NCBI RefSeq assembly: GCF_000317125.1
Contig: NC_019695.1
Location: 3,274,336-3,338,335, forward strand
DNA length: 64,000 bases
Origin: Chroococcidiopsis thermalis PCC 7203
GTDB lineage: Bacteria; Cyanobacteriota; Cyanobacteriia; Cyanobacteriales; Chroococcidiopsidaceae
Reading direction: 5' to 3'
The first letter of the stretch is position 1, and each line of letters begins with the position of its first letter. A program made the position numbers and the translations under genes. Below are positions 8,573-17,211 of this stretch, piece by piece. Below the pieces are notes generated by a model. That model saw only the letters and a list, made by a program, of their open reading frames with translations, did not search any database and was not told where the DNA came from.

Positions 8573-10866
8573 GGGATTTTCAACCCCAAATTGAGGCTAA
8601 ACTTCTAGAGTCGGGTTGTCTGACCTCGGAACAATTACAAAAGGCGATCGATTTACAAGCAAAAATTTCTTGTTCTTTAGGTAAAGCCTTATGGAGCTTG
8701 AATTTTCTGACACAGGCAGAGTTTTTGCACCTGATCGGCACTATTAGCGGACACATCTTACTCACAGATTGGTTAGTCGTCTCTGGCAGCGTCCTCGACT
8801 TTAGCATTGCCAAAACTTTTGAGCCAGCGTACTTGCGGGAGTTAGGTTTTTTTCCCTGCGCTTGGCAGGACAGCAATACCCTAGTGGTAGCCGTAGAAGA
8901 ACCGAATAATATTGCGATTAGGCAAGCGATCCGCAGCCATTGGTCGCAGGTCAAAATTTACGAAGTTCTCGCTACCGAAAACCAAATTTTCAGCTTGGTA
9001 TTTGAGGAAAACCTGGCTGCGGAACTACTCGACAAGGGTAGATTGACGGTAGCACAATGGCAGGAAGCCCAAGCGATTCAACAGCGTACCGGATCGCCAT
9101 TGGGGGAAATTCTGCCGCGCTTGAATTATTTGCGACCGATTGACTATGTAGAAGTCCTTTCTCTGCTAACAGGTTTGAGCATTTTTTCTCGCTTAGCCGG
9201 GGCGGGAATTAGGCAAATCGACTTAAAACTCATGCACCGCTTTGACCCGCAAGTGATGATGGGCGATCGCTTCATTCCCTTGGCTTGGGTTAAACCGCAC
9301 GCCCTCATGGTTTTGGTGCATGACCCCTTCGATTTAGTTGTAGAAGCTGCGATCTACGCTCAATTTCCTGGGGTGGAACTGGTTAAAGTGTTGGGGACGG
9401 AGAATGACATTACGCGAATGCTCGATACCTGTTATCGTCAAGAATTCAGCCGCCGTGCCATTTACCAACTCATGGCGCGATCGCCAAAAGACTCTGCGGC
9501 AAGGGTTTTTACCCCCGCTCAAATTGCTGTTGGCTATATTTTATTTGCCATAGTTTTATGGGGTTTGGCATTTGACTGGTGGCATACGCTAGCATTTTTA
9601 ATCGCCGCCTTGAATATTTTCTTTGGCGGTGCGGTGATGTTCAAATTGATTTTGAGTTTAATTGGAGCCGCCGATCGCACTCACCAAATTACTAAAGTAG
9701 AAGTGAATTCGATCGACGAGCAAACTTTGCCCACATACACTGTTTTAGTCCCAGTTTATAACGAACCAGAGGTGACACCAATTTTAATTGATGCCCTCAG
9801 TAAACTCGACTATCCGCACGAAAAGCTCGATGTTCTACTCTTGTTAGAAGAAAAGGATTTAGCCACAATTAACGCCGCCCAAGCTGCTAATCCGCCACGC
9901 TATATTCGTTTTATTTACATTCCCGATAGCCATCCAAAAACCAAGCCGAAAGCTTGTAACTACGGTCTTTCCTTCGCCAGAGGAGAATATTTAACTATTT
10001 ACGATGCTGAAGATATTCCCGATCCCGACCAACTCAAAAAAGCAATTTATGCCTTTAGAAATGGCTCGCCGGATTTAGTTTGCGTCCAAGCTGCGCTCAA
10101 TTACTATAACCGCGATGAAAATTTTTTGACGCGGATGTTTACCTTAGAATATTCCTATTGGTTTGACTATCTATTACCAGGATTAGAAACTTTAGGGCTA
10201 CCGATCCCCCTGGGAGGAACGAGCAATCATTTTCGTACCGATCGCCTGCGTGAATTAGGCGGTTGGGACCCTTTCAACGTCACCGAAGATGCAGATCTCG
10301 GAATTCGTGCCAGCAAGCGGGGATATACAGTAGGGGTGATTAACTCCACGACTTATGAGGAAGCTAACTGCGAGTTTAAAAACTGGGTTCGGCAGCGATC
10401 GCGCTGGATTAAAGGCTACATGCAAACATGGTTAGTCCACAATCGCGCCCCCCTTAAATCGCTACGGAAACTAGGCTTAAAAAGCTGGCTTGCCTACCAA
10501 TTTTTAATTGGAGGCACGGTGCTGATTTTTCTAATTAGTCCGATCTTGTGGGTGTTATTGATCTATTGGCTTGCCACCCGCGCTTATTGGTTAGAAAATT
10601 TAATTCCTGGATGGGTTTTATATATTTCTTTATTCAATCTTAGTATTAGCAATGCTTTAGGTATATATTTGAATATGATTGCAGTATTTCGGCGACGCTA
10701 CTATAAACTTTTATTGTATGCGTTGCTCAATCCTTTATATTGGCAGTTCCATTCCATAGCCGCTTATCTGGCTTTATGGCAATTGTTCGCCAAACCTTAT
10801 TATTGGGAAAAAACTATTCATGGACTTAGTAAATTTACCAAAACATATTTACAATTCTCCGAGTAA
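8569..10866 (+). CDS. GT2 polysaccharide synthase with tandem N-terminal T2SS-E/MshEN-like domains
   Basis: 765 residues. Residues 1-300 hold two copies of a type II secretion E N-terminal/MshEN-like module (SGCLTSEQLQKAIDLQ...SLGKAL and KGRLTVAQWQEAQAIQ...PLGEIL). A pair of membrane helices (about 318-368) follows, then a family 2 glycosyltransferase domain with VPVYNEP (near 392), DAEDIPDPDQ (near 477), EDADLGIR (near 570) and QRSRW (near 607), and finally about four C-terminal helices. These are the signatures of processive cellulose-synthase-type enzymes. No PilZ domain follows the membrane part. MshEN domains can bind cyclic di-GMP, but the usual arginine before LG is not seen here. Coupled to the BcsB-like gene; product likely a beta-glycan. 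Confidence 0.85.
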   Translation: MRDFQPQIEAKLLESGCLTSEQLQKAIDLQAKISCSLGKALWSLNFLTQAEFLHLIGTISGHILLTDWLVVSGSVLDFSIAKTFEPAYLRELGFFPCAWQDSNTLVVAVEEPNNIAIRQAIRSHWSQVKIYEVLATENQIFSLVFEENLAAELLDKGRLTVAQWQEAQAIQQRTGSPLGEILPRLNYLRPIDYVEVLSLLTGLSIFSRLAGAGIRQIDLKLMHRFDPQVMMGDRFIPLAWVKPHALMVLVHDPFDLVVEAAIYAQFPGVELVKVLGTENDITRMLDTCYRQEFSRRAIYQLMARSPKDSAARVFTPAQIAVGYILFAIVLWGLAFDWWHTLAFLIAALNIFFGGAVMFKLILSLIGAADRTHQITKVEVNSIDEQTLPTYTVLVPVYNEPEVTPILIDALSKLDYPHEKLDVLLLLEEKDLATINAAQAANPPRYIRFIYIPDSHPKTKPKACNYGLSFARGEYLTIYDAEDIPDPDQLKKAIYAFRNGSPDLVCVQAALNYYNRDENFLTRMFTLEYSYWFDYLLPGLETLGLPIPLGGTSNHFRTDRLRELGGWDPFNVTEDADLGIRASKRGYTVGVINSTTYEEANCEFKNWVRQRSRWIKGYMQTWLVHNRAPLKSLRKLGLKSWLAYQFLIGGTVLIFLISPILWVLLIYWLATRAYWLENLIPGWVLYISLFNLSISNALGIYLNMIAVFRRRYYKLLLYALLNPLYWQFHSIAAYLALWQLFAKPYYWEKTIHGLSKFTKTYLQFSE

Positions 10867-10920
10867 TCGGCTCGCCCAATCGTTGCAAAAATCAGAGGAA
10901 GGCGATCGCGCTAGCGGACT

Positions 10921-12297
10921 ATGATAAAAAGCAAAAATAATAAAATTGGGTTAAATCAAAGTCGGGAGTCGGGAGTCGGGAGTCGGGAGTTGCTAGAAAG
11001 AAATAGGAAAGAGGATGATTCTAAATCTTCCTTGTCTCCCTTGTCTCCCTTGTCTTCATATCTCCCGCTTTTAGCGTGGATAGTTATACCCCTACTAACA
11101 ATACTTTCAGGTTGTGCTTTCCAGTCGCCTGAAGTTGTTACCAACAATACGAAAACAGTAGAAGACATTACCCAAACTGCTACGTCAACCACTGCTGCGA
11201 TCCCCAGAACGGTAAAGACAACTCCAGTAGATAGGCAAGTACTCCAACAGCTAGAAGGGCGACTTTACCAACAGTTGCAAGTGCTGATGGCAAAAGCACA
11301 AGGAGCAAGACCTGATGGCTATGTCTATACAGTAGACTTGAGCCAAATCCTCTACTATGCAGCTGGAAAAAAAGACTCTAGACTGTATCTTCCCTTGCGA
11401 GATTTTGCAACTCGTAACTTGATAATCGATAAAAAATCAGACCCTTACACGAAAGGATTTGTGCTTTGGCGTTATCGCGATGGTGCGCCTGCTGATGCAT
11501 CGGGAACGACAGAAGCTTTACGCCTGGCAGAAAGTTTGTGGCTGGGTAGCCAAACATTAGGAGATGAAACAGATCGCCAACTGGCAATGTCGATTTTGCA
11601 AGGATATACCCGTCACGCTCAAATAGACCACGATAAATGGTTAATCCGCAACTATTTTAACTTGCAAACCCGCGCCTTTGCCAATAACTCCTTTCTCGTC
11701 GGCTACGACCCAGATTTATTGAAAATTGTCGCTCAAGTGACGGGCGATCGCGAGTTAAAGTCAGTGGCGCAAAAATCTTACGCCACAATTCGCGAAGCAG
11801 CAACCCCTTCAGGATTGTTGTATGACATCATTCAACCAGAAGTATTGACCCTAGTACCAGAACTCAAACAACTAGCAATTTTCTCTCCCAATGATGTCGT
11901 GAAGCTAGCTAATACCTGTACTGTAGCAGAGAGAGCCGTGGAGGAAGCGCCGGAAGTCGGACAGCGAGTCATCCGCTTTGCCTTAGCACGAATGCCCAAT
12001 CTCAATACATATTATTACGGGCGCGATGGAGAACCAGTTATTCCACAAAAAGCAGAAATTCCTACATATGCTTGCTTGGTTAGGTTATCGGCAAAATTGA
12101 AGGAAGAAAAAGCCATGTATGCCTTCCTCAACCCCTTTGTCAACCATGCAGAGTTCATGGCACAAAACATCAACCAGTTTAGCCTTTACACCGTAGGTGA
12201 AGCGCTATTGGCTCTCCAATCAGTTTCTCAGTTCAATCCACCTGGAAGTCGCGATCGGCTCCAAAGTTCGAGCGTTTCTATGAGAGGTAGGGTATAG
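10921..12297 (+). CDS. Lipoprotein resembling an alpha/alpha-barrel glycosidase (GH8-like?)
   Basis: After the lipobox LSGC (cysteine about 60 residues in) comes an all-helical region with DASGTTEALRLAESLWLG, which resembles the DAD..IA.AL segment of GH8/BcsZ-type barrels. A GH8 acid motif is not clear, so activity is uncertain. It lies 54 bases after the GT2 synthase, the position BcsZ holds in cellulose operons. The frame from ATG 10921 runs through a GTCGGGA heptamer array and a CTTGTCTCC nonamer array before the signal peptide. TTG codons at 11041 and 11050 inside the nonamer array would give a more normal signal peptide. Confidence 0.6.
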   Translation: MIKSKNNKIGLNQSRESGVGSRELLERNRKEDDSKSSLSPLSPLSSYLPLLAWIVIPLLTILSGCAFQSPEVVTNNTKTVEDITQTATSTTAAIPRTVKTTPVDRQVLQQLEGRLYQQLQVLMAKAQGARPDGYVYTVDLSQILYYAAGKKDSRLYLPLRDFATRNLIIDKKSDPYTKGFVLWRYRDGAPADASGTTEALRLAESLWLGSQTLGDETDRQLAMSILQGYTRHAQIDHDKWLIRNYFNLQTRAFANNSFLVGYDPDLLKIVAQVTGDRELKSVAQKSYATIREAATPSGLLYDIIQPEVLTLVPELKQLAIFSPNDVVKLANTCTVAERAVEEAPEVGQRVIRFALARMPNLNTYYYGRDGEPVIPQKAEIPTYACLVRLSAKLKEEKAMYAFLNPFVNHAEFMAQNINQFSLYTVGEALLALQSVSQFNPPGSRDRLQSSSVSMRGRV

Positions 12298-12593
12298 GGA
12301 AGGACAAGGAGGACAAGGGAGACAAGGGGGACAAGGGGGATAAGGGAGAAAGAAATTTACAATCTCCACACCCCACACCCTACACCCTATCAACACGCAC
12401 CACACCCCACACCCCACACCCTTTCTTCGGGAGGGGGAGAGCGGGAGAGTGGGGGCGCAACTACCAACTACCAACTACCAACTACCAATTCCCCACACCC
12501 TACACCCTGTTTGCTGATAACTGGTCACTGGTCACTGGTCACTGTAAACTGGTGTAAACGATTTGTAGTGTCATTAGGAAAGATCGATCGCCC
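12298..12593. repeat. Nonamer and heptamer repeat cluster
   Basis: Directly after the lipoprotein stop: a GGGAGACAA-type nonamer array (12299-12350), then ACACCCT heptamers (12366-12421), AACTACC heptamers (12460-12487), and GGTCACT heptamers (12521-12543). The tpiA ribosome site (AGGAAAG) follows near 12577. Confidence 0.8.
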
Positions 12594-13319
12594 GTGCGGA
12601 AAATAGTTATTGCTGGCAACTGGAAAATGTTCAAGACCCAGGCAGAATCCCAAGAGTTTTTACTAGGATTTTTGCCGTACCTGGTGGAAACTCCTCCAGA
12701 AAGAGAAGTGGTGTTGTGCGTTCCTTTTACGGACTTAAGCATCATGTCGAAGAATATGCACGGTACGAGAGTACAGCTAGGAGCGCAAAACGTCCATTGG
12801 GAAGCGTCAGGGGCTTATACGGGTGAAATCTCTGCTCCCATGCTGCTAGAAGTTGGCGTGCGTTATGTTGTTATTGGACATAGCGAACGACGGCAATTTT
12901 TTGGTGAAACCGATGAAACGGTAAATTTACGGCTGAAAGCAGCTCAAAGTTTCGGTCTGACCCCAATTTTATGTGTAGGTGAATCGAAGCAACAACGGGA
13001 TGCGGGCGAAACTGAATCCCTGATTTCAATGCAGTTGCAAAAAGATTTAGTGGATATCGACCAGCACAACTTGATCGTTGCCTACGAACCAATTTGGGCA
13101 ATTGGTACGGGAGATACTTGTGAAGCCAAGGAAGCCAATCGCGTTATCGGTTTAATTCGCAGTCAGTTGAGCAATCCTGATGTACCGATTCAATACGGTG
13201 GTTCTGTGAAACCCAACAACATCGACGAAATTATGGCACAGCCAGAAATTGATGGTGCGTTGGTTGGGGGTGCGAGTCTGGAACCTGATGGTTTTGCTCG
13301 GATTGTCAATTACAAATAG
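12594..13319 (+). CDS. tpiA: Triosephosphate isomerase
   Basis: 241 residues, the usual TIM length. It interconverts dihydroxyacetone phosphate and glyceraldehyde 3-phosphate in glycolysis and the Calvin cycle. Catalytic residues are visible as K11 (AGNWKMF), H96 (IGHSERR) and E165 ([12 protein letters not shown]). The phosphate-gripping segments YGGSVKP and GALVGGASL close the barrel. GTG at 12594 is chosen because it directly precedes the first beta strand. The upstream AGGAAAG lies slightly far, about 12 bases. Confidence 0.97.
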   Translation: MRKIVIAGNWKMFKTQAESQEFLLGFLPYLVETPPEREVVLCVPFTDLSIMSKNMHGTRVQLGAQNVHWEASGAYTGEISAPMLLEVGVRYVVIGHSERRQFFGETDETVNLRLKAAQSFGLTPILCVGESKQQRDAGETESLISMQLQKDLVDIDQHNLIVAYEPIWAIGTGDTCEAKEANRVIGLIRSQLSNPDVPIQYGGSVKPNNIDEIMAQPEIDGALVGGASLEPDGFARIVNYK

Positions 13320-13328
13320 TGTCGTACC

Positions 13329-13394
13329 GTAGGGGCGGGTTTTTTGAGGATGACTGTACCATACAAACATTTTTGCGGTTAAACCCGCCCTGAC
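13329..13394. repeat. About 67-bp inverted-end element (family A copy)
   Basis: Ends are GTAGGGGCGGGTTT and a slightly degenerate AAACCCGCCCTGAC. The 66-bp length matches other copies at 23086, 23161, 44348, 44432 and 47176. It lies between tpiA and folP. Confidence 0.75.
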
Positions 13395-13551
13395 CTAACG
13401 TTTGGGTTGTAATTGACCAGATTAATGTCACGCAAAGACGAGCCAGCACCGTGCGGGGTTTCCCCCCGTTGAGGTGACTGGCGTAGCGAAGGCGCGAAGA
13501 TAGGAAGGGTTTCCGTGGTTTGTAGGGGGGATCCTTCTCAAAAATTTTTAA

Positions 13552-14412
13552 GTGAAAATGGTTGTCCAAAGTTCTTTGGTTATTCGCGATCGCTCTTTTG
13601 AGTGGGGTAAGCGTACCTATATTATGGGGGTGCTGAATGTCACGCCTGACAGTTTTAGCGATGGTGGTGAGTTCGATCGCCCTAGCGCGGCTTTGGAGCA
13701 AGCGCAGCGTCTCGTAGCAGCGGGTGCAGATATTATTGATATTGGCGGGCAGTCAACTCGTCCAGGGGCGATAGAAGTTTCTGTAGCAGAAGAATTAGAA
13801 CGGGTACTATCGGTGGTGCAATTGTTGCGTCCTGCAATTTCCGTGCCGATCTCTGTAGATACGACTAGAGCGGCTGTAGCTAGGGCGGCGATCGCCTCGG
13901 GAGCGGATATAGTTAACGATATTTCTGGGGGAGTGTTTGACCCAGAAATGCTGGCTACGGTGGCAAAATTGGGTGTACCAATTGTCCTCATGCATATGCG
14001 CGGTACGCCGCAAACAATGCAACAACTGACGGATTACGAGGATTTAATTGGGGAAATCTATCAGTTTCTTGAAAGTCGCGTTGCAAATGCGATCGCTTCT
14101 GGGATCGATCCTGCTCGAATTATTATCGATCCCGGGATTGGTTTTGCTAAGAAATACCATCAAAGTATCGAAATTCTGCGTCGTTTGTCAGAATTTCGCG
14201 CTCTGAATTGTCCCATATTAGTTGGCGCATCGCGTAAAAGTTTTATCGGTCATATTTTAGAGCAACCCGACCCAAAAGCACGAGTCTGGGGGACGGCAGC
14301 GGCTTGTTGCGGGGCGATCGCTAACGGTACAGATATTGTGCGCGTCCACGATGTCAAAGAAATGCATGATGTTTGTCGTGTGGCTGATGTTTTGTTTAGG
14401 AGTGAGGAGTGA
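13552..14412 (+). CDS. folP: Dihydropteroate synthase
   Basis: A TIM-barrel enzyme joining 6-hydroxymethyl-dihydropterin pyrophosphate to p-aminobenzoate in folate synthesis. Diagnostic motifs are MGVLNVTPDSFSDGG, DIGGQSTRPGA, VNDISGG, MHMRGTPQTM, DPGIGFAKK and GASRKSFIG, in family order. The frame starts at GTG 13552; ATG 13558 is an equally good start and would remove two residues. Length (about 285) is normal. Upstream DNA is repeat-rich, so co-transcription with tpiA is uncertain. Confidence 0.96.
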   Translation: MKMVVQSSLVIRDRSFEWGKRTYIMGVLNVTPDSFSDGGEFDRPSAALEQAQRLVAAGADIIDIGGQSTRPGAIEVSVAEELERVLSVVQLLRPAISVPISVDTTRAAVARAAIASGADIVNDISGGVFDPEMLATVAKLGVPIVLMHMRGTPQTMQQLTDYEDLIGEIYQFLESRVANAIASGIDPARIIIDPGIGFAKKYHQSIEILRRLSEFRALNCPILVGASRKSFIGHILEQPDPKARVWGTAAACCGAIANGTDIVRVHDVKEMHDVCRVADVLFRSEE

Positions 14413-14534
14413 CTGGTGGAACCAGTGGCTAGTAGCTGGTGGAACCAGTAGTAAATAGGGTGTAGGGTGTAGGGTGTGGGGTGTAGTGAGCGGTGCGTGA
14501 ATTTTGAATTGCTCCCTCAGTTCCCTCAGCTCCC
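14413..14534. repeat. Heptamer repeats between folP and the solute-binding gene
   Basis: CTAGTGG-, AGGGTGT- and CTCAGCTCC-type arrays fill the convergent gap. The following GCTCCCT array (about 14540-14578) runs into the 3' end of the lipoprotein gene on the minus strand. Confidence 0.75.
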
Positions 14535-15731
14535 TCAGCTCTCTTTCCCCTGCTCCCTGCTCCCTGCTCCCTGCCCCCTCATTTCTTGCCACAAAGCCTG
14601 ATGCTGCTGTATTGCATCTGGAGTTAGGGGGCGCAAAAATTCGCTTTTGTCCAGAATATTATCATTTGGTACTAGGAGAGGGCGTAGTTCTGCTTGAATG
14701 TTCTCGGGATCGATCTGGAAGGGAATTGGTGAATTCGTTCTACCAAAGAGCAGAATTTGTCGAGCGATCTGGGGTTGCCAGCAAAAATCAATCCATTGGT
14801 ATTCTAAAGCGCGATCGCTGTTTGCCTGTATCGGATTTGCCCAGAGATCTGCCCACAGTGAAGTTCCAGACTGCGGAATTATCGCCGCAATCTGACGGTG
14901 GCGTTGCATCACAGGGATGATGTCGTTTGACCAGCCTACAGCTAACCACGTATCTCCCAAAATTAATGGCTGCAAATAAGTATCCGAACTGTAAAGTTTG
15001 ACCTGCGGCTGGAGGCGATTCAACTGGACGGTTAAATCTGGGACTTGGCTCGGGTTTTCCGTGTTATACGATTTGCCAAGGTATTTCAGGGTTAAGCCGA
15101 TAACCTCGCGGGGATGGTTTGGTAGGGAAATGCGATCGCGCAGTTCTTCTCGCCATAAGTCTCCCCAGTCTTGCGGTTTCCAGTTTAAAGACTGGAATTT
15201 ATCTCGATTGTAAGCAATGACAGTATAACCCCAACGGTAGGGGGCAGCCCAAACATCGCCTTTTGCGTCAAATTGTCCTGCTTGGTTACGCCTAACTAAT
15301 TCTTGCCATCGATTCGGTAACTGCGACCATTGAGATAGTTGTGTCGGATCTAAAGGTTGAATTAGATTTTGCCTAATTGCTGCTGCAAGCCAGTAGTCGC
15401 CCACAGTTACTAAGTTAGCAGGGTTGGGATTTTGAGGTTTAAGCCATGAAGGTAGGGGAAGTTGCGATCGCCAATCTTCCTCTATTGGCTTTTGATTGTT
15501 TTGCTGCCAAGATTGCAAGCGATCGAATAGGCTACTCAGTTGTTCCACTGAGGCGAATTCTAGACTAGCAGTCTGCTGCATCTTTGTCCGAAATTTCTGC
15601 AAGACTTGATTGGGAAGCGAACCTTTGAGTAATTGTACGCGCAGTTTGGCTCGTTCTTGGGTGTTACACCCTGCGAGTAACTGACTGAGTAATAGCGTTC
15701 CCGTACTGAATAAAAACGACCTACGATCCAT
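14535..15731 (-). CDS. Solute-binding lipoprotein, PotD-like type
   Basis: A periplasmic binding protein with signal MDRRSFLFSTGTLLLSQ and lipobox LLAGC, so it is probably membrane-anchored. The body has the two-lobed binding-protein pattern, with segments such as VWAAPYRWGYTVIAYNRD and LGDTWLAVGWSNDI, closest to polyamine/iron-type family 1 or 8 binding proteins. The ATG at 15731 is chosen over 15770 because AAGGA lies 5 bases upstream and the signal peptide follows directly. No permease or ATPase neighbour is present. The last dozen residues (QGAGSREQGKES) are encoded by a GCTCCCT heptamer array, apparently replacing the original end. Confidence 0.75.
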   Translation of the reverse strand: MDRRSFLFSTGTLLLSQLLAGCNTQERAKLRVQLLKGSLPNQVLQKFRTKMQQTASLEFASVEQLSSLFDRLQSWQQNNQKPIEEDWRSQLPLPSWLKPQNPNPANLVTVGDYWLAAAIRQNLIQPLDPTQLSQWSQLPNRWQELVRRNQAGQFDAKGDVWAAPYRWGYTVIAYNRDKFQSLNWKPQDWGDLWREELRDRISLPNHPREVIGLTLKYLGKSYNTENPSQVPDLTVQLNRLQPQVKLYSSDTYLQPLILGDTWLAVGWSNDIIPVMQRHRQIAAIIPQSGTSLWADLWANPIQANSDRALEYQWIDFCWQPQIARQILLFGRTNSPIPFQIDPENIQAELRPLLVPNDNILDKSEFLRPLTPDAIQQHQALWQEMRGQGAGSREQGKES

Positions 15732-15735
15732 TTCC

Positions 15736-16371
15736 TTAAGCTGGTTGCTTCCGTTCCACCCCGAAACCAACCAAATCGATAATACTAGGTGGTTCTTCTA
15801 TATTGGCAGGGCGTTGGTAAGTAATGATGGTACGCAAGCGTAAATCGGGGGTGACAATGCGCATCTGATCCACTGCTACAGAACGCTTGTAGTAAGTTGT
15901 CATTTCTAGAGTTTGGCGCGTGGGTTGGTAAGTGAAACGTCCGGCGATCGCTCCTGCTTCGGAATAGCCTTCATCTCGTAAATAAAACCCCCGAATCGTT
16001 TCTGCTGTCGAATCAACTGCGGCGGCTGTTGGTGGTGGAATTTCCTGAATTACCGTATCTGAGGTAACGCAGGTATCGGGTACGAATAAAGCTTGCAGGC
16101 TCATTGATAGAGTTTCCCCAGTTTCCGAACGAGTGTTAAAGGCGATCGCAAATCCTGGTAATGAACTATTTGCGTCAACTCTTGCTAAATCGACTTTAAT
16201 TCCATTTAAGGCAGAAATAGAGAGAATTTGCTGTTTTTGCGCTATTTCTAGAGTAGATACATCATATTCGGTATACGACTTTTCTACCTGCCCTGCCAGT
16301 AGATAATGATAAGTTCGTTCGATTTTCCATTTACCCACGCAAACAGTAAAAAATTCTTCAAAATTTAGCAT
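15736..16371 (-). CDS. CpeS/CpcS-type phycobiliprotein lyase
   Basis: 211 residues with the lipocalin-like pattern of bilin lyases: N-terminal EEFFTVCVGKWKIERTYHYL, then RGFYLRDEGYSEAGAIAGRF, and VTPDLRLRTIITY near the end. These match the corresponding blocks of CpcS/CpeS, which attach phycobilins to cysteines of phycocyanin, allophycocyanin or phycoerythrin. It is somewhat longer than typical CpcS. Bilin and cysteine specificity cannot be predicted. The solute-binding lipoprotein starts 4 bases downstream, so the two may share a transcript although no functional link is obvious. Confidence 0.75.
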   Translation of the reverse strand: MLNFEEFFTVCVGKWKIERTYHYLLAGQVEKSYTEYDVSTLEIAQKQQILSISALNGIKVDLARVDANSSLPGFAIAFNTRSETGETLSMSLQALFVPDTCVTSDTVIQEIPPPTAAAVDSTAETIRGFYLRDEGYSEAGAIAGRFTYQPTRQTLEMTTYYKRSVAVDQMRIVTPDLRLRTIITYQRPANIEEPPSIIDLVGFGVERKQPA

Positions 16372-16807
16372 TTTTTTCTCAGTATAATGCGTTACGTTCT
16401 CAATATCTTCCCTTGGATAGAAGACTTATGCTTGTGGCTAAACTAAAACTTCTAAGTTAATACATTGAGTACATTGAGTGCTGTGACTGCTCTAGATGAA
16501 TTGTGAATTTTTTATTGGTCGATTAAATAGATTGCTACCTGGAATATTGACAATTTGAGGCTGAAATTGAGAAAAATGTAGCATTACAGCGATCGCCCTC
16601 CTTAAATCCTCTTTTAGGCTTAAACTAAATACATATTAGCGAGAATAACACTACCAATTAGTATTTACTTTTATGTAAATATTCTGAGAAAGCTATCGCT
16701 TTAAAAGCAATTTTGTCAAAAGTTAAATGATTGATAAGTAGAGTAAACTTTGCCCAATTGTTGCATAGCATATAAGAATCAGTAAAGGCAGGCATAGAGG
16801 GTATTCA
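16372..16807. other. Divergent intergenic region
   Basis: AT-rich spacer of 436 bases between the divergent lyase and coiled-coil genes. A short direct repeat of TACATTGAG occurs near 16462-16480. No hairpin, RNA or known operator was recognised. Confidence 0.4.
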
Positions 16808-17179
16808 ATGGAACCACTTCAAAAACAAGTCCTGATCTTGAGTAATAAAGTCGATACCCTTTATCAGGTAGTCGATCGACTCAACAGTCAAGTCTCTTCC
16901 GCGCTCACAGAGTGTCGTTTAACTCCAACATCAGCGCCAACAGATGTGATGGGAGAAGCTAACGGACGCTATGGAAATAATAGCTATAGCGCTTCCAGAT
17001 CGGTGATGGAACACAAAGACGTGCTATTAGATAGCAACGAGTTAGATACCCATCTCCACAGTGGCGAAAAGGAATTAGCGCCCGAAATTCAAATTCAGCG
17101 GCTCACAGCACAGTTAACCGCAGCCTACAATCGGATAGCTGCCCTAGAAGAACAATTGCTAGCACGGAGAATTCACTAA
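16808..17179 (+). CDS. Small hypothetical protein with coiled-coil ends
   Basis: 123 residues. The N-terminal 35 residues (VLILSNKVDTLYQVVDRLN) and the C-terminal 30 (IQRLTAQLTAAYNRIAALE) show heptad patterns typical of short coiled coils, separated by a polar, probably disordered stretch. No membrane segment or enzyme motif. Plausible as a cytoplasmic scaffold or oligomerisation protein; I do not recognise the family. GAGGGTATTCAATGG gives a weak ribosome site. Confidence 0.6.
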   Translation: MEPLQKQVLILSNKVDTLYQVVDRLNSQVSSALTECRLTPTSAPTDVMGEANGRYGNNSYSASRSVMEHKDVLLDSNELDTHLHSGEKELAPEIQIQRLTAQLTAAYNRIAALEEQLLARRIH

Positions 17180-17211
17180 TTGGTTGCCAGTTGACGGTTA
17201 ACTGTTAACTG

